Assembly: GCA_002477755.1 (NCBI GenBank)
Contig: DLKD01000032.1
Span: forward strand, 1 to 49,329
DNA length: 49,329 bases
Origin: Gordonia sp. UBA7599
GTDB taxonomy: Bacteria > Actinomycetota > Actinomycetes > Mycobacteriales > Mycobacteriaceae
Direction: 5' to 3'
Shown here: piece after piece, positions 7,628-15,511 of the stretch
How positions within the stretch are numbered: position 1 is the stretch's first letter
Layout of the letters: each line of letters starts with the position of its first letter
The notes under the pieces: generated by a model
Told to the model about the DNA's origin: nothing
Seen by the model: only the letters and a program-made list of their open reading frames with translations
Database searches by the model: none
Made by a program: the position numbers and the translations under genes

Positions 7628-8389
7628 ATGGATACGCCCAACCTGACTGCCCAGACGGTGATCGGCCTGCCGATCCGCCTCGGCTTCGCCATCACCGGCG
7701 TCGCGCTCAGTGCCGTCGAGTCCGCCGTCGCGGTCGCCCGCGTCAGCGCCGAAGGCGTGCAGAACGAGATCAACCACGCCCTGGGGATCAACTCCGACCT
7801 GCTCGCCGACACGCGTTCGCCGCTGGAGATCCTCAGCCACGTCGCCGAACTCCTCGGACCCGACCGCCCGATCGGTCGCGCTCTCGAGGCCGGCGGCCCG
7901 GTCGACCGGCTGTTGCGCCACAACGGCGTCGTGGACCGGCTCACCGGCAGCGACGGCATCCTCGAGCGGCTCACCGCCAAAGGCGGGCTACTCGATGCGA
8001 TGAGTGAAGAGGGCGGGATCCTGGAACGGCTCACCGCCGACGGCAGCGTCATCGACAAGCTCACCCAACCCGGCGGCGTGCTCGACAAAGTCGCCGAACC
8101 GGGCGGCATCATCGACCGCCTCGCCGACGACGACGGCCTGCTCGACCAACTCCTCGGCGACCAGGGCGCCGTCGAACGCGCCATCGCGCCGGGCGGCCCG
8201 TTGGACCGCGTCGCCGAACTCACCGAGAACATGAACGAGCTGACCCCCAGCCTCATGGCGATGCAAGAGGCGGTCAGCGACCTGCGCGCCACCGTGGAAC
8301 TCCTCAACGCCTCGGTCGCACCGCTGGGCGGGCTGGCCGAGCGCCTGCCCAAGCGGCTCACCCGCGGTCGGCCGGTCCTCGAGCAATAG
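7628..8389 (+). CDS. Decapeptide-repeat protein of unknown function
   Basis: A 253-residue protein with three parts. Residues 1-60 are mostly helical and include a weakly hydrophobic stretch (LPIRLGFAITGVALSAVESA) that could be amphipathic or membrane-associated. Residues 89-198 consist of eleven consecutive 10-residue repeats of the form (G/D/N/Q)-G-x-(V/I/L)-(D/E)-(R/K)-L-x-x-x, for example GGPVDRLLRH, DGILERLTAK, GGILERLTAD. Residues 199-253 hold a heptad-like helix (MNELTPSLMAMQEAVSDLRATVELL) and a basic tail. I cannot name the family. The repeats suggest a regular solenoid or a helix-turn stack. The 3' end overlaps the convergent acyltransferase gene by 32 bases. Confidence 0.8.
   Translation: MDTPNLTAQTVIGLPIRLGFAITGVALSAVESAVAVARVSAEGVQNEINHALGINSDLLADTRSPLEILSHVAELLGPDRPIGRALEAGGPVDRLLRHNGVVDRLTGSDGILERLTAKGGLLDAMSEEGGILERLTADGSVIDKLTQPGGVLDKVAEPGGIIDRLADDDGLLDQLLGDQGAVERAIAPGGPLDRVAELTENMNELTPSLMAMQEAVSDLRATVELLNASVAPLGGLAERLPKRLTRGRPVLEQ
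7892..8221 (+). repeat. Eleven 30-bp coding repeats
   Basis: In-frame tandem repetition with a period of 30 bases encoding the decapeptide units. Conservation is at the protein level (Gly-x-aliphatic-acidic-basic-Leu); the DNA copies have drifted, which argues for an old, selected array rather than recent slippage. Confidence 0.7.
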
Positions 8390-9659
8390 CTTCGGCCAGA
8401 ACCGGCAGGTAGGCGGCGACGTCGACGACGTCGGGATCGGCAAGCACCGACACCGTCACCGCGTCCCCGATGCCGTGGACCCCGTGGGTCAGGGCATGCA
8501 CGGCCGACAGAGCGGGGAAGCCGGCCGTGAGCCGGACCCGACCACCGGCAAGGAAGAGATCAGCCGCGCCACGGTTCACCGACGACACGACCGAGTGACC
8601 GGTCACCGCGTCCGCCACCGGTGACGCGAATCCAGTGGTGGCCCAGTGCATCAGCACTGCGGGTGTCGCGTCCTCGGCACGCCTGGCGGCCACCCGGTCC
8701 CGGGCTCCGTCACGGGCGCGGGCGGCGTCGATCTGCTCGACGATCACCCGACGACGAGCCTCGTCGGGCAGGTCCGTGCGGGTGGCGATACCGGCCATGA
8801 AGAAGTCGTTGGCCGGCCTGCCACCGTTCGCTGCCCCGCGACCGACGGTGAGTTCGACGACGGGATCGCCGTCGACGAGGCCCGCGGAGGCCAGCGCGTC
8901 CCCGATAGCCGCGATGGCACTCGGGGTCACCCGGCCGGGAAAGACACTGCGCTCGACGGTGAGTGTGCGCAGGACGCGCCGTGGTCCGGGCGTGCAGTTG
9001 ATCGACGCCGGGGCCACCGGCCCAAGACCGTCCGGATCCTCGCCGCGGGACCGGGCGTAGGACCGCACCCCGCCGACGACGAGCCCGGCAATCTGTACCG
9101 GCAGCCGGACCAATCCGCCCAACGCCCGCAGCGGAGTTGGGATGAGCCGGGTCGACGGTCCCGCGGTCGTCGGATCGGCGGGTGACCCGCCGAACAGCTG
9201 GCGCGCCAGCTCGCTGGCACCCCGACCGTCAGCCAGTGCGTGCGACACCTGCAGCACCGCCGCCCGCACTCGCGCGGCGGCGCCTGGGATACCGGGAGGC
9301 GGTGCCACACCGTCGAACAGGTGCAGCCGCCAGGGATGCTCGCGCGGATCGACCTGGTCGGCCAGCAGGACGCCGATCTCCTCGAGCAGCCCGGTCCACG
9401 ACCGATCGGCAAGGCGATGGATGACGACCTGGTCCCCGGCGACCGCCGAGTGTCCCCAGGCCGGGTAGTCGAGGTGGCCGGGCACCTCGCGAACCGCGAC
9501 GTTGCACCGCGGGATATCCGCGGCTCGCGCCAGCACCTGCGCGCGCACGGCGTCGGCGGACGCCTCGGTTTCGTCGAAGGCATACAGCAGGAACTGGTCG
9601 CTGTGCGCGGCCGGTGCCGCCCACAGCATCCGGGCGTCGACCGGGGTAAGGCGGGTCAC
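8358..9659 (-). CDS. WS/DGAT-like acyltransferase (condensation superfamily)
   Basis: A 433-residue member of the wax ester synthase/diacylglycerol acyltransferase superfamily, which transfers acyl groups from CoA to alcohols or diacylglycerol. The catalytic HxxxDG is at His140-Asp144 (SHALADG). The start (TRLTPVDARMLWA) and the late SSVNRGAADLFLAGGRVRLTAGFPAL region match the family's N terminus and its NVPGP-type C-terminal segment, though the canonical first His of HHxxxDG is Ser. The GTG at 9659 overlaps the stop of the GH3 gene (GTGA), so it is the downstream gene of that operon. The family suggests lipid storage or envelope lipid synthesis; acceptor unknown. A divergent catalytic motif means activity is not certain. 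Confidence 0.75.
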   Translation of the reverse strand: MTRLTPVDARMLWAAPAAHSDQFLLYAFDETEASADAVRAQVLARAADIPRCNVAVREVPGHLDYPAWGHSAVAGDQVVIHRLADRSWTGLLEEIGVLLADQVDPREHPWRLHLFDGVAPPPGIPGAAARVRAAVLQVSHALADGRGASELARQLFGGSPADPTTAGPSTRLIPTPLRALGGLVRLPVQIAGLVVGGVRSYARSRGEDPDGLGPVAPASINCTPGPRRVLRTLTVERSVFPGRVTPSAIAAIGDALASAGLVDGDPVVELTVGRGAANGGRPANDFFMAGIATRTDLPDEARRRVIVEQIDAARARDGARDRVAARRAEDATPAVLMHWATTGFASPVADAVTGHSVVSSVNRGAADLFLAGGRVRLTAGFPALSAVHALTHGVHGIGDAVTVSVLADPDVVDVAAYLPVLAEAIARGPADRG

Positions 9660-11914
9660 GCTTTGGCCAATACGCCCTCGAGTTCGGGGGCGTTCAAACC
9701 GAGCATCGGCGCGATGCGGCCCAGCGGGATCGAACCGATCAACTTTTCCAGGGTCGGGTCGAGTTCGGTGATGCCCATCGACTTCTCCAAGGCGCCGAGC
9801 ACAATCGGCCGGGTCGCCTTGTCGGCGAGCAGCTCCGACAGCGTCGAGGCGAGCCCGGCGGTCTTCGTCGAGGGATCGGCGGCCACCGTGGCCGTCGTGG
9901 TGGCGACGATGTCGCGACTGCTGTGCCCGATGTCGATGCGGTACTCGCCGCCCTCGACCACCCAATCGCCGGACTGCCCGGCGGGTCCGGCGGCGTCTCG
10001 GTCCCAGTACGCCAGCTCGGCGCGCGGGACGTGTACCGCGACGCTCGTGCTCTCCCCGGCGGCGAGTCGGACCGCGGCCATTCCCTTCAGCTCGCGGGGT
10101 GGGCGCGCCACCACCGAGGTGTCCAGGCCGGTGTACACCTGCACCACGGCCCGGCCGTCGCGTCCGCCGGTGTTGGTGGCGGTGAGCGTCACGTCGATCC
10201 CGTCGTCGGTCACCACCGCCGACACGTCGGTGAACTCCGTGGTCGTGTAGGACAGGCCGTGGCCGAACGGGAAGCGGACTTCCAGACCGCGGGCGTCGTA
10301 GTAGCGGTGCCCGATGAACACGCCCTCGCCGTAGCGCACGTGCAGCAGCTCGCCCGGGAAGTCGAGGTAGGCGGGGGTGTCCTGCAGACGCAGCGGCACC
10401 GTCTCCGCCAGTCGGCCCGACGGGTCGTCGAGGCCGTAGAGGATGTCGGCGACTGCGGCGCCGCCGCCCTCCCCGAGTAGCTGGCCGTCGACGACGGCCG
10501 GTGCCGCGACGACCTCGGCGAGGTCGAGGACCGCGCCGTGCGACAACACGACGGCGGTGCGCGGGTTGACTTCGAGCACCGCGGCCAACAAGTCCAGTTG
10601 CGCCCGCGGCAATTCCCACCCGGTCCGGTCGAAGCCCTCGGACTCCGCCCCATCGGGGACCCCGAGGAACAGCACCGCCACATCGGCGTCGCGCGCCGCG
10701 GCAACGGCTGCCGCCGCCAGGCCAGCGTCATCGCCGTCGCCGTCGGTGGTGAACCCGGGCTCGAAGACGACGTCGGTTTCGGCGAGGACGCTGATCTGCT
10801 CGAGTGCGGCGTCGACCTGTGTCGGGTTCACCTTGGAGCTGCCACCGCCCTGGTAGCGCGGGGTGCGGGCGAACTCGCCGATGACGGCAACTTGCTGCGC
10901 GGGCGCCAGCGGCAGAACGGGTGCGTCACCGACCGGCTCGTTGCGGAGCAGGACGATACACCGCCGCGCAATCGCGACCGCGAGATCATGCTGAGCCTGC
11001 TTGTCGTAGTCGGTGTCGACGGCATTATCGGCTGCGGTCAGGGCGAGGGCGATGACGCGCTGGGCGACCTCGTCGAGCGCACCCTCATCGAGGGCACCGT
11101 GCCCGACGGCGGCGACGACGGCCGCCGGGCCCAGACCGGTGCCGCCGGGCATCTCCAGGTCGAGGCCGGCCGCCACGGAGGCCACCCGGTCGTCGACCGC
11201 GCCCCAGTCGGAGACGACGAGGCCCTCGAACCCCCACCGGCCCCGCAGCGTATCGGTGAGCAACCACCGGTCCTGCGTCGCGTAGACGCCGTTGATCTTG
11301 TTGTAGGCGGCCATCACCGACCACGGCTGCGCTGCGCGCACCACGTGCTCGAAGGCGCGCAGGTACGTCTCGTGCAGCGGCCGCGGATCGATATCGGCGC
11401 TGTAGCGGAACCGCTCGGTCTCCTGGTTGTTGGCTGCGAAGTGCTTGAGCGAGGTGCCCACGCCGTGCGCCTGCACGCCGTTGACGTAGGCCGCCGCCAT
11501 GCGCCCGGCGAGGAACGGGTCCTCGGAGTAGTACTCGAAGTTGCGCCCGCCCAGCGGGGAGCGCTTCATGTTGATCCCCGGCCCGAGCAGCACGCCGATC
11601 TTCTCGGCGAGGCACGCCCGCCCGAGCGCGTCACCCACCTGTGCCGACAGGTCCGTGTCGAAGGTCGCCGCCATCGCGACCGCCGGCGGGAAGCACACCG
11701 CGACCACCGAGTCGTTGAGGCCCAGCGCGTCGCCATCGCCGGTCTGCTTGCGGATACCGTGCGGTCCGTCGGTGAGGGTGAACGCGGGGGCACCGTCGAC
11801 CCCGACCGTCTCCCAGAAGCTGGCACCGGTGGTGACCGCCGCCTTCTGCTCCAGGGTCAACGACGCGACGATGTCACAGGCACGGGACAGGTGATCGGAC
11901 GGCTTGGAAGGCAT
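9656..11914 (-). CDS. Glycoside hydrolase family 3 (beta-glucosidase type)
   Basis: A 752-residue GH3 enzyme that cleaves beta-linked glucose or related sugars by a retaining mechanism. The N-terminal barrel has the LTDGPHGIR and GPGINMKRSPLGGRNFEYYSEDP segments, KHFAANNQE near 157-166, and the nucleophile Asp236 in VVSDWGAV. The alpha/beta sandwich domain follows with the ...FDRTGWELP region, and a fibronectin III-like domain begins after FPFGHGLSYTT (around 545). A C-terminal helical tail of about 90 residues is extra. No signal peptide is present, so it is probably cytoplasmic. The longer frame to 12031 is rejected: TAGATT ends 7 nt before the ATG at 11914. It is followed by the coupled acyltransferase gene. 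Confidence 0.9.
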   Translation of the reverse strand: MPSKPSDHLSRACDIVASLTLEQKAAVTTGASFWETVGVDGAPAFTLTDGPHGIRKQTGDGDALGLNDSVVAVCFPPAVAMAATFDTDLSAQVGDALGRACLAEKIGVLLGPGINMKRSPLGGRNFEYYSEDPFLAGRMAAAYVNGVQAHGVGTSLKHFAANNQETERFRYSADIDPRPLHETYLRAFEHVVRAAQPWSVMAAYNKINGVYATQDRWLLTDTLRGRWGFEGLVVSDWGAVDDRVASVAAGLDLEMPGGTGLGPAAVVAAVGHGALDEGALDEVAQRVIALALTAADNAVDTDYDKQAQHDLAVAIARRCIVLLRNEPVGDAPVLPLAPAQQVAVIGEFARTPRYQGGGSSKVNPTQVDAALEQISVLAETDVVFEPGFTTDGDGDDAGLAAAAVAAARDADVAVLFLGVPDGAESEGFDRTGWELPRAQLDLLAAVLEVNPRTAVVLSHGAVLDLAEVVAAPAVVDGQLLGEGGGAAVADILYGLDDPSGRLAETVPLRLQDTPAYLDFPGELLHVRYGEGVFIGHRYYDARGLEVRFPFGHGLSYTTTEFTDVSAVVTDDGIDVTLTATNTGGRDGRAVVQVYTGLDTSVVARPPRELKGMAAVRLAAGESTSVAVHVPRAELAYWDRDAAGPAGQSGDWVVEGGEYRIDIGHSSRDIVATTTATVAADPSTKTAGLASTLSELLADKATRPIVLGALEKSMGITELDPTLEKLIGSIPLGRIAPMLGLNAPELEGVLAKA

Positions 11915-11921
11915 GCGCCCA

Positions 11922-11927
11922 AATCTA
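11922..11927 (-). promoter_or_regulatory. -10 box of leaderless promoter (GH3 gene)
   Basis: On the minus strand TAGATT ends 7 nt upstream of the ATG at 11914, with no Shine-Dalgarno. Confidence 0.5.
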
Positions 11928-12075
11928 TCCGGTCGCCGGTAGTGTCCACAGCGACCCGGTTCGAAATGATCCGACTCCGAAGGAGACTCCTCGTAGCGAT
12001 GCTGATGGGTGGCAGCGACACCGACCGCCAAGGCGGACGAGGCGGCCGCGGCGTAGCCGCAGCAGGTGCGATTCC

Positions 12076-12351
12076 ATGACGCCGACGGTCACGATCACCT
12101 ACTGCACGCAGTGCAACTGGTTATTGCGCGCGTCCTGGATGGCTTCGGAGCTCCTGTCGACCTTCGGATCCGAACTGGGCCGCGTCACGCTGGTGCCCGG
12201 CACGGGCGGGGTGTTCACGGTCGACGTCGACGACGAGCGGGTCTGGGACCGCGCGAGCGACGGCGGCTTCCCCGACGCCGCAACGCTGAAGCGGCTGGTG
12301 CGCGACTCTGCGCTACCCGACTGGAACCTCGGGCACGGCGAACGCCCGTGA
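12076..12351 (+). CDS. SelT/SelW/SelH (Rdx) family CxxC protein
   Basis: A 91-residue thioredoxin-like protein. The N-terminal strand is followed by CTQC (residues 10-13), the position of the CxxU redox motif in selenoprotein W, then a helix (NWLLRASWMASELLSTF), a hairpin (GRVTLVPGTGGVFTVDVDD) and a short helical end with the sequence FPDAATLKRLVRD. This is the Cys form of the Rdx family; redox partners and role are unknown. The ribosome site is weak. A 26-codon frame (11999-12079), preceded by AAGGAG at 11980-11985, ends with ATGA at this gene's start and could be a translated leader, though its spacing of 13 nt is poor. A cutinase gene follows 25 bases downstream with its own promoter. Confidence 0.82.
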   Translation: MTPTVTITYCTQCNWLLRASWMASELLSTFGSELGRVTLVPGTGGVFTVDVDDERVWDRASDGGFPDAATLKRLVRDSALPDWNLGHGERP

Positions 12352-12364
12352 ACGCTCGGCGCGC

Positions 12365-12370
12365 TACCCT
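12365..12370 (+). promoter_or_regulatory. -10 box of leaderless promoter (cutinase gene)
   Basis: TACCCT ends 6 nt before the ATG at 12377, without a Shine-Dalgarno. Confidence 0.5.
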
Positions 12371-12376
12371 GGGCCG

Positions 12377-13084
12377 ATGATCGCACGCCTTGCCGCCGCA
12401 GGACTCTGCGCACTCGCCGTCGCCTCCGGTGCAACGCTGACCGCCCCCGCCGCCTCCGCGGCGCCGTGTGCCGACGTGGAGGTCCTCTGGGCCCGCGGTA
12501 CCGCCGAACCCGGCGGACCCGTCGGCTTCACCGGTCTCGCGTTTGTCGAGGCGCTCCGCTTGCGAACCCAGGGCCGGTCACTGCGGGTGCGGGCCGTGCG
12601 CTACGCGGCCAGCGACAACTTCGGCAATCCGGCGAAGATCGTCGAGACGATCAACGACGGCGTGAAAACGTCCCAGGCCGATATCCAGCACATCGCCAGG
12701 GCGTGTCCGCGCAGCCGCATCGTCTTCGGCGGCTACTCCCAGGGCGCCGTCGTCTCCGGCTACGCCCTGGTCGACCATCTCCAGATCCCGCGCAAGTACC
12801 AGGAGTACGCGGCGCTGGCGCCCCGGCCGCTGCCGACGTTCGTCACTCCGCACCTCGCCGCGGTGGTGTTCTTCGGCGCACCGTCGGCGCGGTTCATCCG
12901 CGATACCGGGGCACCGCCGATCACCATCGGCGCGCGGTTCGTCCCCAAGGTCGCGAGCTATTGCGCGCCGGGCGACACCATCTGCAACGGCGCCCCGATC
13001 GGCCAGCCGAGCATCCAACACGCGCTTTACCCGTTCAACGGCATGACCTTCGCCGCGGCCGATTTCGCCGCGCGGCGACTATAG
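12377..13084 (+). CDS. Secreted cutinase-family serine esterase
   Basis: A 235-residue exported alpha/beta hydrolase. Signal peptide to about residue 29 (AASAAP). The nucleophile is Ser121 in GGYSQGA, the acid Asp200 in CAPGDTICNG and the base His215 in IQHALYPF, giving the complete catalytic triad of the cutinase/CULP family. Cys31 and Cys110 and the pair Cys196/Cys203 can form the family's two disulfides. The strand order and VLWARGTAEPGG opening match mycobacterial Culp proteins, which hydrolyse esters, phospholipids or polyesters. Substrate cannot be told from sequence. It is transcribed from its own leaderless-type promoter and converges with the peroxiredoxin gene. Confidence 0.9.
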   Translation: MIARLAAAGLCALAVASGATLTAPAASAAPCADVEVLWARGTAEPGGPVGFTGLAFVEALRLRTQGRSLRVRAVRYAASDNFGNPAKIVETINDGVKTSQADIQHIARACPRSRIVFGGYSQGAVVSGYALVDHLQIPRKYQEYAALAPRPLPTFVTPHLAAVVFFGAPSARFIRDTGAPPITIGARFVPKVASYCAPGDTICNGAPIGQPSIQHALYPFNGMTFAAADFAARRL

Positions 13085-13104
13085 CTAGCCCCGCACGTCA
13101 GACC

Positions 13105-13130
13105 CGCGCGTCAGTCCCGCGCGACGCGCG
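13105..13130. terminator. Inverted repeat between convergent genes
   Basis: CGCGCGTC and GACGCGCG form an 8-bp stem with a 10-base loop in the 46-base gap between the cutinase and peroxiredoxin genes. It may act as a terminator in both directions. The sequence also contains short CCCGC(A/G)CGTCAG repeats. Confidence 0.45.
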
Positions 13131-13589
13131 CTACGACTTGCCCAGCGCCCGCAGCGCCCGGTCGGCGTGCACCGACATGTCGATCTCCGAGGCGATGACG
13201 TCGGCCACCGTGCCGTCGGGCGCGATGGCGAAGGTGGTGCGCTTGGTGGGCATCCCGACCTTGGCAAGAAGGCCGCGGCGAACGTCGTAGGCCTGCGCGA
13301 CCGCACCGTCGACGTCGGCGAGCAGCGGATAGTCGAGATTGTGGGTGTCGGTCCACCGCTGCTGCTTCTCGACGGCGTCGCGGCTGATCCCGACGCGCTG
13401 CACGCCGGCCGCGGCGAATTCGGCGGCGAGATCGCGGAAGTGGCAGGCCTCCTTCGTGCAGCCCGGCGTGAACGCCGCCGGGTAGAAGAAGAGCGCGACC
13501 GGACCGTCGGCGAGGAATTCCGAGAGCCGCCGGGTCGTGCCGGTCTGATCGGGCAGGGCGAAGTCGGGTGCGGTGTCACCGGGTTTCAT
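13131..13589 (-). CDS. bcp: Peroxiredoxin, BCP/PrxQ type
   Basis: A 152-residue thiol peroxidase. Starts with the typical GDTAPDFALPDQTG, with the peroxidatic Cys44 in FYPAAFTPGCTKEACHF and a second Cys49 five residues on, the resolving Cys arrangement of PrxQ/BCP proteins. Cytoplasmic; reduces hydrogen peroxide and organic hydroperoxides using thioredoxin-like donors. ATG 13589 is preferred over 13613 because the shorter form begins at the conserved first strand; a GGGGGT purine run lies just upstream. Confidence 0.9.
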   Translation of the reverse strand: MKPGDTAPDFALPDQTGTTRRLSEFLADGPVALFFYPAAFTPGCTKEACHFRDLAAEFAAAGVQRVGISRDAVEKQQRWTDTHNLDYPLLADVDGAVAQAYDVRRGLLAKVGMPTKRTTFAIAPDGTVADVIASEIDMSVHADRALRALGKS

Positions 13590-13644
13590 ACCCCCAGTCT
13601 GCCAGCCACCCACTTGCCGCGCGGTTGCCCGGTCGCGCTCGAAG

Positions 13645-15426
13645 TCAGGGCGGCGGCGCGAGGTCGCGCTTCAAACCCACGTGGTTGGCCGTGTAGCCGA
13701 GGCGGGCGTAAAACTCGCGGGCCCGCTCACGGGTCTCGTCAGTGGTCACCTGGGCCAGCGTCGCGCCGTGCGACCGACCGTGTGCGTGTGCCCAGGTGAG
13801 CATCGCCGTGCCCAACCCCCGCGACCGGTCGGCCCGGGCCACCCGCAAGCCCTCGATCTGCAGCCGCGTCGTGCCCCGCCGCGACAGGCCCGGCAACACG
13901 GTGAGCTGCATGGTGCCGACCACCCGCCCGTCGTCGGCGCGCACCACCGCGAGGTAGTGCGACCGGTCGCGGGCAACGACGTCGTAGGCGGCCTCGTAGG
14001 GGGCGTACTCGGCGACCTCGCGAGTGGCGCCGATCCGATCGTCCAGCAGCAGTCCGACGATCGCGGGCACATCGGCACGGGTCGCGCGCTGCACGCGGAA
14101 CGTCTCACCGTCGCGGTTGACCAGAACTCCGCCGACTGACGAGCGGGCGCCCGCCTGCAGGGTGGCGACCAACCGGTCGAGCCACCCACCGACGTTCGTC
14201 CGGGCTTCGGGGGTGTCCGGGTAGCGGCACCGCAGGTGCAGTCCCGAGCCATCGAGGATGAACCACAGCATGACGCCGTCAGTTCGGATCGTCGCGCCGA
14301 CGTACTGGGCGCCGAGGCCGGCGGCGTCCACCCGCACCGGCAGGCGACGCAGGTCCAACCACGAGATCGCGAACATCCCGGGCGCCTCGGGCATACCGCC
14401 CCAGGGGGCGAGCACGTCGTCCAGCGGCCAGGACCCCAGCCGCACGGCCTCCCGGACCGCTGCCGATGCGGCCCGTGGCTCCGCGACGGTGGATTCGAGG
14501 ACCGAGTTGGTGATGAACCACCCGACCGAGTCGTGCCAAGTGTCGTCATAACGGCTGTGGACCGGGAACACTGCCCGTAGCGGTGCATCGGCCATCTCTG
14601 CGGTGACCGCCGTCATCGCGGCGACGGCCAGCGCCAACGTCGACACCCCGTCATCGCGCGCCTGTGCCGAGAACGCGGCACTGTCGTCGACGTCGAACAC
14701 GTCGCGGACCTCGACCCGCTCCTCGTGCGGATCGGCGGTGCCCAGCGGCAGGGGGAACAGCGGCATCACGCCGCCACTGTCGTCGATGATCTCGGCCCAG
14801 CGTCGCCGCACATCGTCGGGGGCAGCCGCCCTCTCGCGCAATGCGCGCGTGTGCGCGACGAAGGGCGGCACCTCGTCCAACCCGGACGCCTCACCGGCCT
14901 CGACGCGCCCGAGTGCCGCCAGGAAGTCACGCAGGATCAGCAGCATCGACCACATGTCGACGTGCGAGTGGTCGGCGGCGACGACGATCGTCGGCCCGGC
15001 CGCCGTCTCCAGGACGCACAACCGGTGCGAAGGGCGCGAGTACGGGGTGCACGTGCGGTCGAGCACGTCGCGCAGCGCGTCGTTGACCGCCTCACCGGGG
15101 GCGACCGGGTGTTCAATCCACTCCCCCGCGCTGATCTCGACGTCGGCGAGTTCGGGCTCGTCGTCGGATCCGGGCGTGAAGACCGTGCGCAGCGTGCCGT
15201 GGCGGGCGATGACCGCGAGCCACGCCGCCGCGAGCTCGTCGAGGCCGACGGAGTCGGTCAGTCGGAACGACAATGCCATCCACGAACCGCCGCGCTCACC
15301 GGCACCGACGTGACGCCGCTGATCGAAGGACACCGGCAGGACCGCACCGGGCTCGGAGACGGTGACGTCGTAGCCCATCAACCGGCCGAACGGGAGGCGC
15401 AGGTGGGCGACGTTGGTGAGCCGCAT
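13645..15426 (-). CDS. Condensation-domain protein fused to GNAT acetyltransferase
   Basis: A 593-residue two-domain protein. Residues 1 to about 430 form a condensation-like acyltransferase fold: DHSHVDMWS holds the HxxxD pair His153-Asp157, and later segments (SVGWFITNSVLE, TIRTDGVMLWFILDG) resemble the PapA/NRPS condensation group. Residues about 435-593 are a GNAT N-acetyltransferase domain with the acetyl-CoA pyrophosphate loop RADRSRGLGTAML and an ending like ...ARLGYTANHVGLKRDL. The motif is DH rather than HH, as in several PapA-like enzymes. Substrate unknown; envelope lipid or a small amide product is possible. TAGGGT ends 6 nt before the ATG at 15426, supporting the start. It may be transcribed with peroxiredoxin downstream (55-base gap). 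Confidence 0.78.
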   Translation of the reverse strand: MRLTNVAHLRLPFGRLMGYDVTVSEPGAVLPVSFDQRRHVGAGERGGSWMALSFRLTDSVGLDELAAAWLAVIARHGTLRTVFTPGSDDEPELADVEISAGEWIEHPVAPGEAVNDALRDVLDRTCTPYSRPSHRLCVLETAAGPTIVVAADHSHVDMWSMLLILRDFLAALGRVEAGEASGLDEVPPFVAHTRALRERAAAPDDVRRRWAEIIDDSGGVMPLFPLPLGTADPHEERVEVRDVFDVDDSAAFSAQARDDGVSTLALAVAAMTAVTAEMADAPLRAVFPVHSRYDDTWHDSVGWFITNSVLESTVAEPRAASAAVREAVRLGSWPLDDVLAPWGGMPEAPGMFAISWLDLRRLPVRVDAAGLGAQYVGATIRTDGVMLWFILDGSGLHLRCRYPDTPEARTNVGGWLDRLVATLQAGARSSVGGVLVNRDGETFRVQRATRADVPAIVGLLLDDRIGATREVAEYAPYEAAYDVVARDRSHYLAVVRADDGRVVGTMQLTVLPGLSRRGTTRLQIEGLRVARADRSRGLGTAMLTWAHAHGRSHGATLAQVTTDETRERAREFYARLGYTANHVGLKRDLAPPP

Positions 15427-15432
15427 GGCCGT

Positions 15433-15438
15433 ACCCTA
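15433..15438 (-). promoter_or_regulatory. -10 box of leaderless promoter (condensation-GNAT gene)
   Basis: TAGGGT on the minus strand ends 6 nt before the ATG at 15426; no Shine-Dalgarno. Confidence 0.5.
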
Positions 15439-15511
15439 CTGGCTGCAGACGTGCTCCGCTCGCACCGGCCGCACGGCCTTCGTACGATGACAACGACATG
15501 AGAGGAACCCC

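Noticed and set aside
11999-12079. Small leader peptide before the Rdx gene
   Set aside because: AAGGAG is 13 nt from the ATG, which is too far, and the sequence is low complexity (Gly/Arg). It is mentioned only as a possibility under the Rdx gene.
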